DNA of 18,655 nucleotides from Candidatus Methanophagales archaeon ANME-1-THS (GCA_004212135.1 RXIE01000102.1:1-18655), one strand, 5' to 3'; positions 1 to 6,986 are shown, counted from the stretch's first letter. Notes: generated from the letters alone by a model not told the origin. Translations and numbers: made by a program.

Positions 1-180
1 TGCTTTATCCGGCACTTTCGTTCACCTTCCGCGCAACTCCCACCTCTTCGATCAGCATCAGGAGATTGAGTAATAAAAAGTCATGAGCCATGAGTATCTG
101 CAATGATCCTGGTGGTAAGTGCAGAGAGGGCAATAAATTAAGCGCGAGGAAATTTTTCTGTGCACGAAACGAATCGAAAA
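1..180. other. Left-edge non-coding stretch
   Basis: No gene can be supported here. A short open frame on the minus strand (5-91, 28 codons from an ATG) exists but has no ribosome site or recognisable product. Several short plus-strand frames run in from the left edge and stop within the first 90 bases, so the tail of an upstream gene cannot be excluded. Confidence 0.4.
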
Positions 181-220
181 ACTTTTATTACTCATAATTC
201 GAAGAACTAGATTGGAGGTG
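181..220 (+). promoter_or_regulatory. Promoter and ribosome site of superoxide dismutase
   Basis: An A-rich stretch followed by CTTTTATTA (about 182-190) is a good archaeal TATA element. About 26 bases downstream would put transcript start near 210. GGAGGTG at 214-220 is a strong Shine-Dalgarno site five bases before the ATG at 226, so the leader is very short but not absent. Confidence 0.6.
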
Positions 221-225
221 GTACT

Positions 226-840
226 ATGGAACCCACGAAGTTGTACTCGTTACCAAAACTGCCTTATGGGTATAAGGATTTAGAGCCCCAGATCTCAGAA
301 GAGCAACTGCGGATACATCACGAGAAGCATCATCAGGCCTATGTGACGGGCGCCAATACGATCCTTGAGAAGCTTGATAAAGCACGCAAAGAGGGCGCTG
401 AGCTGGATGTGAAGGCGACCTTAAAGGAGCTGTCATTCAATATCGGCGGGCATTTGCTTCACTCCTTGTTCTGGGCCAACATGGCTCCAGCGGGCAAAGG
501 TGGTGGAACTCAGGGTGGCGTTTTGGGTGACGCGATCACCAAGGAGTTTGGAAGTTTCGAACGGTTCAAGAAGGAATTCACGCAGGCGGCGGTGAGCGTC
601 GAAGGCTCGGGCTGGGCAGCACTAACCTTCTGCAAGCAGACCGGGAGACCGATCATCATGCAGATCGAGAAGCACAATGTCAACGTTTATCCAACGTACG
701 CGATTCTCCTGGATCTCGATCTCTGGGAGCATGCGTATTACATTGATTACAAGAACCTGCGGCCCAAATTCGTCGAGGCGTTCTGGAACATTGTGAACTG
801 GGCCGAAGTAACCAAACGGCTTGAAAGCGTCTTGAAGTAG
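226..840 (+). CDS. sod: Superoxide dismutase, Fe/Mn family
   Basis: Dismutation of superoxide to hydrogen peroxide and oxygen in the cytoplasm; 204 residues, the normal length for the family. The four metal ligands are in their expected motifs: His31 in the IHHEKHH helix, His79 in GGHLLHSLFW, and Asp165 and His169 in DLWEHAYY. The GSGW core motif is at 127-130 and there is no signal peptide. The start is fixed by a strong GGAGGTG site. Metal choice (Fe, Mn or cambialistic) cannot be read with certainty. In an anaerobic archaeon its role would be survival of oxygen exposure; the SufR-like regulator 2.2 kb away fits that but is not adjacent. The gene is monocistronic, since the next gene is convergent. 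Confidence 0.97.
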   Translation: MEPTKLYSLPKLPYGYKDLEPQISEEQLRIHHEKHHQAYVTGANTILEKLDKARKEGAELDVKATLKELSFNIGGHLLHSLFWANMAPAGKGGGTQGGVLGDAITKEFGSFERFKKEFTQAAVSVEGSGWAALTFCKQTGRPIIMQIEKHNVNVYPTYAILLDLDLWEHAYYIDYKNLRPKFVEAFWNIVNWAEVTKRLESVLK

Positions 841-940
841 CCAGCTCACTGAACGGAGTGCGAAGGACGGTAAGCGAGTAACGGCTAAGCACGCAGTCGA
901 GAGAGAGCGTAGTAAACGCGGTATAATCCGTCTCCACTAC

Positions 941-950
941 TGAATTTTTT
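941..950 (+). terminator. T-run terminator after superoxide dismutase
   Basis: TGAATTTTTT ends in six T residues about 100 bases after the sod stop. Archaeal RNA polymerase can terminate at such runs without a hairpin. The rest of the 198-base gap between the two convergent genes (841-1038) holds no gene or RNA that I can support. Confidence 0.35.
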
Positions 951-1038
951 CCACTGCCTCTGAAGAAGATCAGAACGAACGGGAGGTTGGATGCGTAGAT
1001 CTCCTTTGAGGTATCTATCAACCCACGTTCCACTCTGT

Positions 1039-2034
1039 TCATACATCCCTGTAGGGCGTGAGATCACAGCCCGTGCACGGGAGGCACATGGTCTCCGAGA
1101 CGTCCACTCGAAGCCCGTATCTGTCCAGTATTTCGCGTGTCATCTTCGTGAGTTTCAGTAATCGTTCCGCGCTTGGTCTTGTTGCCACGAGTTCGTCTTT
1201 GCGGAGCGGTGGTATGGTTATAGGCCGGAGAACGGGTATCACTCCGATCTTTGCCAGATATTCTACCCCTTCACGCAGACCTTCGTCCGTCTCGCCGAGT
1301 CCAATAATAATGTTTGTGAATACCCTGTTCTTGCCGAATACCCGTACCGCGTCACGCAACGCATTCAGTATGAAGTCAAGTGAGAGCCCTTTGCGACCCC
1401 TGCATACCCGCTCAAATATCGCGCGATCCATCGTCTCCACATTATTGTATTTCACTTCAACGGCGCCCGCGTCTTTCAGGCGCTGCGAAGAGTCCTTCGT
1501 CGGATGGACCGAGACGCCGATCGGGAGGTTGTATTTCCTCAGTGCCTTCACCACCTCCACCACACGGTCGATCTCCTCCTCAGGCGAGTGTGCGATCCCG
1601 GACGTCAGTGCAATCGCTTTCAATCCACCTGTTCTTCGGGCAGTTTCAACGAGTGCAATGACCTCTTCAAGGCTCTTGATTTTACCCGGTAGCTTGGGAA
1701 CCGAGCAGAATTTGCAATCATACACGCATCGTTCGCTGAGCGTGATATATGCCTGTTGTGGACAATGTGCGAGTATCTGCTCAAGTTCGCCTCGTACCAG
1801 CTCTTTACCCTCCTTCAGGATGACAAAATCACCGTTTGCCTTGAGCATCTTGAGTGGCGAGTCCTTATTGATCTCCAAACGCACGCGGTGACCTCCGGAT
1901 CTGAAGAAGATTGATTTCAGTCCTGTCCCGGGGCCTGCGGAAGACGAGGAGATCCTTGCGAGCAGTGATTCATCCACATCCATGTTCCCTATAGCGAGCA
2001 GGTCCGCTTTGATCTTCGCATCCATCTCGGTCAT
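1039..2034 (-). CDS. Radical SAM protein, biotin-synthase-like
   Basis: A 331-residue radical SAM enzyme. The SAM-cluster motif CxxxCxxC is at Cys103, Cys107 and Cys110 (SERCVYDCKFCSVPKL). It is followed by a TIM-barrel pattern including an SVHPTKD segment near 175-181 and a GLGETDEG segment near 245-252, which resembles the GxGE region of BioB/HmdB-like enzymes. The N-terminal 95 residues form a separate, unassigned region. The C-terminus carries a second cysteine motif, CLPCTGC (Cys317, Cys320, Cys323), which could bind an auxiliary Fe-S cluster. Substrate unknown; the resemblance is to uncharacterised methanogen radical SAM proteins rather than to true biotin synthase. The start is set by GAGGAG (2042-2047, minus strand) seven bases before the ATG. 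It has its own promoter and is probably a single-gene unit. Confidence 0.85.
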   Translation of the reverse strand: MTEMDAKIKADLLAIGNMDVDESLLARISSSSAGPGTGLKSIFFRSGGHRVRLEINKDSPLKMLKANGDFVILKEGKELVRGELEQILAHCPQQAYITLSERCVYDCKFCSVPKLPGKIKSLEEVIALVETARRTGGLKAIALTSGIAHSPEEEIDRVVEVVKALRKYNLPIGVSVHPTKDSSQRLKDAGAVEVKYNNVETMDRAIFERVCRGRKGLSLDFILNALRDAVRVFGKNRVFTNIIIGLGETDEGLREGVEYLAKIGVIPVLRPITIPPLRKDELVATRPSAERLLKLTKMTREILDRYGLRVDVSETMCLPCTGCDLTPYRDV

Positions 2035-2041
2035 TTTTTAT

Positions 2042-2076
2042 CTCCTCTTTGTTGAGATACTCATCGGTATAGTATC
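2042..2076 (-). promoter_or_regulatory. Promoter and ribosome site of the radical SAM gene
   Basis: On the minus strand ATACTATA (about 2067-2076) lies about 35-40 bases before the ATG, and GAGGAG (2042-2047) is a well-spaced Shine-Dalgarno site. The TATA match is moderate. Confidence 0.4.
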
Positions 2077-2093
2077 ATATCACCTTCGGTTTT

Positions 2094-2105
2094 ACGAAGC
2101 TTCGT
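2094..2105. repeat. Perfect 12-bp palindrome upstream of the radical SAM promoter
   Basis: ACGAAGCTTCGT is its own reverse complement. TACGAAGC recurs at 2127-2134 as a half site. The pair lies between the amidohydrolase stop and the TATA element of the radical SAM gene, where an operator or the end of the upstream transcript could sit. Confidence 0.5.
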
Positions 2106-2155
2106 CATATCCCTTCTTGTCCATCTTACGAAGCGTGCATACGATCAGTTAATCC

Positions 2156-2350
2156 TTAGATTGGTATCCCAAACAACGCCGCTGCATTTTTCCAGAGCAG
2201 ATTCTCCCGTACCTCTGGTTTGTAGGAGAATCGACTGAATTCCTCAAGACTCTGCTTCAAGGGTCGCACCGGGTACGACGAGGCATAAAGTATCCGATCG
2301 CCGAGGTAGTAGTTCGCGGCATCGACCCAGTCCTGAGCGCCGGGGAACAC
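2156..2350 (-). CDS. Amidohydrolase-2 family protein, C-terminal part (after frameshift)
   Basis: C-terminal part of the gene that begins at 3020. The visible frame contains GAQDWVDAAN and RILYASSYPVRPL, the last beta-strand and loop of the amidohydrolase-2 barrel, then the helical tail ending NAAALFGIPI typical of the family. It has no ribosome site of its own and its first codons overlap the upstream part. Dropping one base from the G run at 2342-2345 (C run on the coding strand) joins both parts into one protein of about 287 residues, the usual family length. The loop that normally carries the metal-binding Asp (SDYP) reads SSYP here. I regard it as one gene, broken either in the organism or in the assembly. 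Confidence 0.75.
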   Translation of the reverse strand: MFPGAQDWVDAANYYLGDRILYASSYPVRPLKQSLEEFSRFSYKPEVRENLLWKNAAALFGIPI

Positions 2351-3020
2351 CTGGTATGAACTGGAAGAAGTCGGGCAGTACCCAGAGGTTCCCTAACGAT
2401 GCATTTGCAATCATCACCCCGAGCATCTCGTGGGTGAAGGGAAATGCGCCGTGCACCACGACGATCCTCAGTGTCGGGAAGTCGTTCGCCACCCGTTGGA
2501 TGCGGAACGGCTCGGCAAGAACAGGGTATTGCCCCTGCATGAGGCTACAGGTAAGATACAACACCCCACCGAGTTCGGCGCATCGCTTGTAAAGTGGATA
2601 AAGACGCTTATCGTCCACGTAGAAGGGCGGAACCCACCAACCGGGATCTACTGCAATCCCCTGGCATCCCAGATCCGTTATGCTTCGCTCGATCTCGTGA
2701 AGTGCGACTACCAGATCACTTCCGTTAATGCCTGCGAGTGCAACGGGAAATCGGTCGGGGTATGTATCGCGTAGTTCGGCTATATCGTCATTTGAGACCA
2801 TTCGATGCCCCGCTTGCCTGCCCACCAGGATCGCCTTATGAATACCCGCATCATCCATCTCCGCCATGAAGAGCTCGAGCGATTTCTGCGTCATTGATGG
2901 CGGCCGTTCGTACCCGCTGACAAGCGGACTGCGTTTGACGGCTGGACGAGCCCCGGGTGTTGGTGCGAGCACCTGTTGAAGACTCTTGTACGGGGGTCTC
3001 ACCCGAGCATCAATGATCAT
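2244..3020 (-). CDS. Amidohydrolase-2 family protein, N-terminal part (frameshifted)
   Basis: A TIM-barrel metal-dependent hydrolase of the amidohydrolase-2 type (COG2159-like). The genuine sequence runs from MIIDARVRPP to about FFQFIPG near 2350; the last 30 or so residues of this 258-residue frame are a frameshift tail. Visible family features are the MDDAGIHKAILVG strand-helix, the PDRFPVALAGING strand, and the central His in IVVVHGAFPF. The first metal motif, usually HxH, reads RVR, so metal binding by the canonical site is doubtful and the substrate cannot be named. It sits 40 bases after the SufR-like regulator and has a strong ribosome site, so the two are probably co-transcribed. Confidence 0.78.
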   Translation of the reverse strand: MIIDARVRPPYKSLQQVLAPTPGARPAVKRSPLVSGYERPPSMTQKSLELFMAEMDDAGIHKAILVGRQAGHRMVSNDDIAELRDTYPDRFPVALAGINGSDLVVALHEIERSITDLGCQGIAVDPGWWVPPFYVDDKRLYPLYKRCAELGGVLYLTCSLMQGQYPVLAEPFRIQRVANDFPTLRIVVVHGAFPFTHEMLGVMIANASLGNLWVLPDFFQFIPGVPRRSGLGRCRELLPRRSDTLCLVVPGATLEAES

Positions 3021-3021
3021 A

Positions 3022-3040
3022 CTCCTTTCTCACCTCCACC
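3022..3040 (-). promoter_or_regulatory. Double ribosome-binding site of the amidohydrolase gene
   Basis: Minus-strand GGTGGAGGTG (3031-3040) lies ten bases before the ATG, and AAAGGAG (3022-3028) almost touches it. The upstream one has workable spacing. The strong site in a 40-base gap supports co-transcription with the regulator. Confidence 0.5.
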
Positions 3041-3060
3041 TAGCAGCTCATTTTGAGTGA

Positions 3061-3666
3061 TCAGACCTCAAGCTCAAACGAGCAGCACTTATCACCATGT
3101 GCGATACAGCTCTTCAATGCAACGCTCGAATTCAGCAAACTACTGATGAACTTCAGATCAAAATCACAGACCATGTCACCAAACTCCAGGGCAACATCAT
3201 AGATGAGGCAATTGAATTCTCGTATCATGCGGTGACCGTTCTCGCGCTTCATCTCGGCAAATGTCCCCAGTTCCTTTAATACTTCCACCACTGACTCCAC
3301 ATCACCGTCACCTCGCATCCGCTCTTTGTAATACGAAGCTTGTTCTGCTCCCAATCGCCCCATCAGCGCCCTCACCCCCTCTGTCCCTTCCCGGTCAATC
3401 ATCTCCTTGATAATCCACTTCAAGAATTCGGCATATGCTTTTGGAAAGAGCTTTTCTGCCTTCTCGGTGAGTGAATAAATCGCTTTTGGTCTCCCCAATT
3501 TCTCCTTCACCGAGGCGCGCTTCACCAGACCGTCGCGCTCTAAAATAGACAGGTGCTGCCGAGTGGCAGTAGGAGAGATACCCAACTTGGGGCTTAAATC
3601 GTCAACAGAAGACTCCTTTCTCTTTAAGAGGTTCAGAATGTCAGCGCGCGGATCTTCTGTCTGCAT
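3061..3666 (-). CDS. SufR-like winged-helix transcriptional regulator
   Basis: A 201-residue DNA-binding regulator. Residues 8-66 form a winged helix-turn-helix (recognition helix near SPTATRQHLSILERDGLV, wing KLGRPKAIYSLT), as in the COG2345/SufR group. The C-terminal half has cysteines at 153, 167, 187, 194 and 195 in the order NC...VC...SC...CC. This resembles the Fe-S cluster site of SufR, the repressor of Fe-S assembly genes in bacteria. Cluster binding is inference. The promoter TATA (3690-3699) is only about 25 bases before the ATG and no Shine-Dalgarno precedes it, so the message is probably leaderless. It is divergent from the winged-helix gene at 3766 and upstream of the amidohydrolase, so either could be its target. 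Confidence 0.82.
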   Translation of the reverse strand: MQTEDPRADILNLLKRKESSVDDLSPKLGISPTATRQHLSILERDGLVKRASVKEKLGRPKAIYSLTEKAEKLFPKAYAEFLKWIIKEMIDREGTEGVRALMGRLGAEQASYYKERMRGDGDVESVVEVLKELGTFAEMKRENGHRMIREFNCLIYDVALEFGDMVCDFDLKFISSLLNSSVALKSCIAHGDKCCSFELEV

Positions 3667-3689
3667 AGAGAATGAGAGAGTGGGCGAGG

Positions 3690-3699
3690 TATATAAATT
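3690..3699 (-). promoter_or_regulatory. Promoter of the SufR-like regulator
   Basis: Minus-strand AAATTTATATACC is a strong TATA element. Counting 26 bases down gives a start near 3669, three bases before the ATG at 3666, so a leaderless transcript is expected. Confidence 0.6.
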
Positions 3700-3714
3700 T
3701 TTCTATTTTAGAAA

Positions 3715-3735
3715 GCGAAAAAGTTTTTATATTTT
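3715..3735 (+). promoter_or_regulatory. Promoter of the winged-helix gene
   Basis: GCGAAAAAGTTTTTATATTT combines an upstream purine element and a TATA box. The predicted start is near 3754, about 12 bases before the ATG at 3766, with no Shine-Dalgarno. The two divergent TATA boxes are only about 30 bases apart, so one bound regulator could block both. Confidence 0.55.
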
Positions 3736-3765
3736 TTAAAGTAAAATAATATTATACTGTTAAAA

Positions 3766-4428
3766 ATGGCGAAAGAGCTCCTTGCCCTGCGAGATTTTCC
3801 CCCTTTCGTCAGGTTCGAACTTGAGGAACGTCTCCGGAGGAAGATCTTCGCTGCGTTCGCGAATCGAGTGGCCGAAGCTGAGGTAGGCATCCATCCGGAG
3901 ATCTTCTGGCGATCAGTCGAAGAAGAATTTGAGCGCTCTCGATACGAACTGATCTTTGGCACCCTCTCGGGCACGGTATTACACGCACTCGAACGCGGAC
4001 CATTGGAGGCTAAAGAGCTCCTGGAAAGAAATCCCAAGCTCTCACCGTATTCCATTTACCATGCGCTCGTCAAGTTGAAGCATAAGCAGCTCATCCATAA
4101 GAAAGATGGAAGATGGGAGCTCAGAAAAGGGCATTTCGAGCATCTGAGCGTTTCTGAGCTTGCAAAGATCATCGACCTCAGACAGAGGGGCTGCAGGCGG
4201 AAGAATGCGCTTTCGATGACGGATGTCCAGATGGCGACCTATCTGTGGCCCGAATACGGGCGAGCGGCTGACCGCGCGGGCACATCGTCTCTATCCGCCA
4301 CCTATGGGCGGTACTATGGAGATCACTTTGCGCTCGCACGTGCGGTAAAAGAATGGGCACGAGGCGATCCTCCATTACACGCTTCCTCCGGGCGTCAAGA
4401 TAACTCCGTATTACAAGGGGCGGTATAA
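3766..4428 (+). CDS. Winged-helix protein, N-terminal part (frameshifted)
   Basis: N-terminal part of a long protein without a recognised full-length family. It opens with a charged helical segment (15-60). A winged helix-turn-helix follows at about 62-120 (TVLHALERGPLEAKELL, SIYHALVKLKHKQLIHKK, DGRWEL), then a conserved-looking basic region with DVQMATYLWPEYGRAADRAG. Real coding ends near 4350. Removing one A from the AAAA at 4347-4350 continues AVKNGHEAILHYTLPPG in the frame of the downstream part, while the annotated tail to 4428 looks random. Probably a DNA-binding or transcription-associated protein. It has its own TATA promoter and no ribosome site, and is divergent from the SufR-like regulator. 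Confidence 0.7.
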   Translation: MAKELLALRDFPPFVRFELEERLRRKIFAAFANRVAEAEVGIHPEIFWRSVEEEFERSRYELIFGTLSGTVLHALERGPLEAKELLERNPKLSPYSIYHALVKLKHKQLIHKKDGRWELRKGHFEHLSVSELAKIIDLRQRGCRRKNALSMTDVQMATYLWPEYGRAADRAGTSSLSATYGRYYGDHFALARAVKEWARGDPPLHASSGRQDNSVLQGAV

Positions 4429-5368
4429 ACTCCCGATCGAGATCTCCGCTGATTTTGATCTTATCGCACTTCAAATCCTCATGAAGAGTTCTGAGAGTGG
4501 ATTAGTGCATCCGGTTAAACGTAAAAAGGAACTATTCAAACGATTATATCACACCTTCGGCACATTTCAAAGCGATCGGATACCCCGCTGTATCCGCGAG
4601 GTCATTGCGTATTATTATGGGATTCCGTGCTGTAGCAAGAGCGCCATGAGAATTCCCGAACGGATGCAAGAGCGATGGAAAAACCTTCCGGATCATGAGC
4701 GGACGATTACTAAAATCCTCGTTCTCGAGCTGTTGTTTAATCTGGATTATCAAAAGAGAACGTATGAGCTCATCTCGCGATCTAAAGATTTTCTGGAGGA
4801 TGTCTCAGGAATCATAAGGGACTTGGGAGTCGGGGATATTACGATCCGTAAACGGATAGACCGGCCACATTATCGGTCTTATTTGCCTAAAAAAGCGGTA
4901 ATAAATATTAAAAACCTAAAGGAAGACGTAAAAAATCTTAAAATCGAAAAAGGGATTGAATTTCTCGATGAAACGGATCGGAAAGAGCTCATCAGACGTA
5001 TTAAAAAAGATTGGGATGAGAACGGAGTTACTATAATCTCGAGCCTGGCTATGGACAAGGGAGTCCGGGATCTGGATCTTGCCCGCGCATCTGGTGTGAC
5101 ACCCCAGGAGGTGAGGCGGCTCCTCTATGAACTGGAGGACCGGGGGATCCTCACTCACCTCAGAGAGGAGACGCCCGAGCTTGTGGAGTACTACTACTAT
5201 TTGAATCCAGCGGGCATCAAGCGATTTTTAGGCGAGCATACGGAGCGGGAAGCGGGAGAGTATGAGAAGGTTCAATACCCATTTCCAGAGGAACTGGCAT
5301 TTTATCAGCGAAGACGATTATATTCCGGTGTTGGGTGTCGTGCTCGATCATACAATCGCGGAAAGTAA
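4349..5368 (+). CDS. Winged-helix protein, C-terminal part with TFE-like domain
   Basis: Continuation of the gene starting at 3766; the frame is open from 4349, and its first ATG is at 4481. It contains YTLPPGVKITPYYKG, a helical basic stretch (4500-4760), a charged segment, and at 5027-5230 a second winged helix: LARASGVTPQEVRRLLYEL, then EDRGILTHLREE, then a tyrosine-rich strand before LNPAGIKRF. That last pattern closely resembles the N-terminal winged helix of archaeal TFE/TFIIE-alpha. The end is uncertain. Dropping one T from the TTTT at 5300-5303 gives LAFISEDDYIPVLGVVLDH and moves the stop to 5457-5459, overlapping the next small gene. The function is unknown; a basal-transcription or regulatory role is inferred from the domains only. 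Confidence 0.65.
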   Translation, partial: KNGHEAILHYTLPPGVKITPYYKGRYKLPIEISADFDLIALQILMKSSESGLVHPVKRKKELFKRLYHTFGTFQSDRIPRCIREVIAYYYGIPCCSKSAMRIPERMQERWKNLPDHERTITKILVLELLFNLDYQKRTYELISRSKDFLEDVSGIIRDLGVGDITIRKRIDRPHYRSYLPKKAVINIKNLKEDVKNLKIEKGIEFLDETDRKELIRRIKKDWDENGVTIISSLAMDKGVRDLDLARASGVTPQEVRRLLYELEDRGILTHLREETPELVEYYYYLNPAGIKRFLGEHTEREAGEYEKVQYPFPEELAFYQRRRLYSGVGCRARSYNRGK

Positions 5369-5413
5369 TGAGCAGAAAGGCTCATCGACCATACTATTCT
5401 TGCCTTCGTGGTA

Positions 5414-5426
5414 TCTATATATATCA
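5414..5426 (+). promoter_or_regulatory. TATA element upstream of the mini-gene and rhodanese gene
   Basis: TCTATATATATCA is a strong TATA match ending about 26 bases before the mini-gene ATG. GAGGTG at 5443-5448 provides a ribosome site. If the upstream gene reads through to 5459, this promoter lies inside its 3' end. Confidence 0.5.
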
Positions 5427-5452
5427 CTAATGTATGCTTCGCGAGGTGAAAT

Positions 5453-5554
5453 ATGGTAAAGCTCATCTGTTCGGTGGCTGAACGAACAAGCTTGAGTCCT
5501 GAGGAGGCCAAAACGTTGCTGGATACCGAGGGGGTGCTTACGGATGATCATTGA
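5453..5554 (+). CDS. 33-residue mini-protein overlapping the rhodanese gene
   Basis: A short frame starting at an ATG with GAGGTG four bases before it and a strong TATA upstream, encoding 33 residues. It contains LSPEEAKTLLDTEGVL, which resembles the first helix and strand of a rhodanese domain (usual form: SPEEAKELL then an acidic strand), and a single Cys at position 6. Its stop (5552-5554) lies eleven bases inside the next gene, whose ATG is at 5544, so translation is probably coupled. It could be a real small protein, a leader peptide, or the remnant of an N-terminal rhodanese domain lost by truncation. Confidence 0.5.
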   Translation: MVKLICSVAERTSLSPEEAKTLLDTEGVLTDDH

Positions 5555-6920
5555 ACGAATAACATCCCGGGGCTTGGCTCATAATTCTTATTTCATCGGC
5601 TCTGAGAATACCGCGGCGGTCATTGATCCCCGGCGAGATTGTGAGGTGTACCTCGACCTGGCACAGCGTGAGGAGGTCAGGATCACGCACATCTTCGAGA
5701 CGCATCGGAATGAAGATTACGTGGTTGGTTCACAGGAGCTCTCCAGCCTCACGGGAGCTGAGATCTTCCACGGCACGGGCATGAGGTGGGGGTATGGCAC
5801 TACGATTCAGGATGGTGCGGTCTTCAGGCTGGGGAAGCTGAAGCTGACCGCGCTCCACACCCCCGGGCATACTGATGAGAGTATGTCCTATCTCTTAGCG
5901 GATCGTGCGACGAGCGAAGATCCGGTGATGGTCTTCACGGGCGATGCGCTCTTTGTCGGCGATGTGGGCAGAACGGACCTCTATGGACCTGAGGAAGCGC
6001 CGCGATTGGCGGGCGCATTATATGATAGCCTCGTTCACAAGATACTGCCCCTCGGTGACCGCGTTATCATCAGTCCTGCGCATGGAGCCGGGTCGGTCTG
6101 CGGTGGCAAGATCAGCGTGCGTGCTGAGAGTACGATCGGCTTTGAACGGGCTCACAATCCTGCCCTGCAGCTACGCACTAAGGAAGAGTTCATCGAGTAC
6201 AAGGTCAATGAACACCACGAACGCCCACATTACTTCAGCCAGATGGAGCGATATAACCGTGATGGTCCGCCGGTGCTGGGAAGACTGCCACGTCCGCCTC
6301 CGCTCACGCCCCTCGAGTTCCTGAATGAGCTGGAGCGTGGCATGGTGGTTGTGGATACCAGAACACCCGCGGCATTTGGCGGTGCGCATATCAAGGGCTC
6401 CTACAGCATCTGGCTGGAAGGTTTACCGAGCTATGCGGGCTGGGTACTCTCGTATGACCAACCGATTCTGCTTGTCCTTGAGGGCAGTGGCAACCTGGAG
6501 ACAGCGGTTCGCTATCTCATTCGTTTAGGCTATGACAATCTCGCGGGCTATCTGCGGGGCGGCATCGTCGCGTGGTATGATGCAGGCCTGGAGGTCGAGC
6601 ATATGGGGCTTTCGACGGTACACGAGCTCAAGCAGCGACTGGAAACCCGGGAAGATCTCCTTGTACTTGATGTGCGGACAGACAACGAGTGGAAGCAAGG
6701 TCATATAAAAGGCGCGCTCCATATCTATGTCGGGCAACTCCAGAGCCGGTTGAGCGAGATACCACGTGACCGCCCGCTCTCCATCGTGTGCAACATCGGG
6801 CATCGTGCGAGTCTGGCCGCGAGCATTCTTCTCCGCGCGGGTTATCAGAATATCTGCTGTGATGTGCTCGGGAGTATGCGTGCGTGGAGTGCGAACAAGT
6901 TTCCAATCACTCAGGAGTAG
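5544..6920 (+). CDS. Metallo-beta-lactamase fold protein with two rhodanese domains
   Basis: A 458-residue sulfur-metabolism enzyme with the architecture of persulfide dioxygenase/CstB-type proteins. The MBL domain covers about 1-250 and has FETHRNEDYV (52-60), HTPGHTDES (His109), FTGDALFVGD (Asp134) and SPAHGAGS (His180). The canonical HxHxDH reads HRNEDY, so two usual metal ligands are changed. Rhodanese domain 1 (about 265-355) lacks the catalytic Cys (LLVLEGSGN), so it is probably non-catalytic. Domain 2 (about 362-450) has LVLDVRTDNEW and active-site Cys416 in IVCNIGHRAS. It probably acts on glutathione-like or protein persulfides or sulfane sulfur in the cytoplasm; oxygenase activity is uncertain in an anaerobe. 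The ATG overlaps the 33-residue frame. Confidence 0.88.
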   Translation: MIIERITSRGLAHNSYFIGSENTAAVIDPRRDCEVYLDLAQREEVRITHIFETHRNEDYVVGSQELSSLTGAEIFHGTGMRWGYGTTIQDGAVFRLGKLKLTALHTPGHTDESMSYLLADRATSEDPVMVFTGDALFVGDVGRTDLYGPEEAPRLAGALYDSLVHKILPLGDRVIISPAHGAGSVCGGKISVRAESTIGFERAHNPALQLRTKEEFIEYKVNEHHERPHYFSQMERYNRDGPPVLGRLPRPPPLTPLEFLNELERGMVVVDTRTPAAFGGAHIKGSYSIWLEGLPSYAGWVLSYDQPILLVLEGSGNLETAVRYLIRLGYDNLAGYLRGGIVAWYDAGLEVEHMGLSTVHELKQRLETREDLLVLDVRTDNEWKQGHIKGALHIYVGQLQSRLSEIPRDRPLSIVCNIGHRASLAASILLRAGYQNICCDVLGSMRAWSANKFPITQE

Positions 6921-6935
6921 GTGGACGAACGAGTA

Positions 6936-6976
6936 GTATTTAAGTTCTAGGAGCACCTTGAAATTAACTGAGAGGA
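6936..6976 (+). promoter_or_regulatory. Promoter and ribosome site of the site-2 protease
   Basis: GTATTTAAG (6936-6944) is a TATA-like element about 45 bases before the ATG, and GAGAGGA (6970-6976) is a ribosome site ten bases before it. The gene may be transcribed separately from the rhodanese gene that ends 66 bases upstream. Confidence 0.45.
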
Positions 6977-6986
6977 GCACGGTACA

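Noticed and set aside
5..91. 28-codon minus-strand open frame at the left edge
   Set aside because: No ribosome site, no promoter in position and no recognisable sequence; the frame is open upstream by chance through the sod promoter region.
841..938. Possible tRNA or box C/D RNA in the purine-rich stretch after sod
   Set aside because: No T-loop GTTCRA, no acceptor-stem pairing and no convincing paired C and D boxes were found.
680..1067. Minus-strand open frames between sod and the radical SAM gene
   Set aside because: They overlap the sod coding region antisense, have low-complexity Ser/Arg-rich composition and no family features.
4029..4480. Reading the two winged-helix frames as two independent genes
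   Set aside because: The downstream frame is open and protein-like from 4349, well before its first ATG at 4481, and there is no ribosome site at that ATG; one frameshifted gene explains both.
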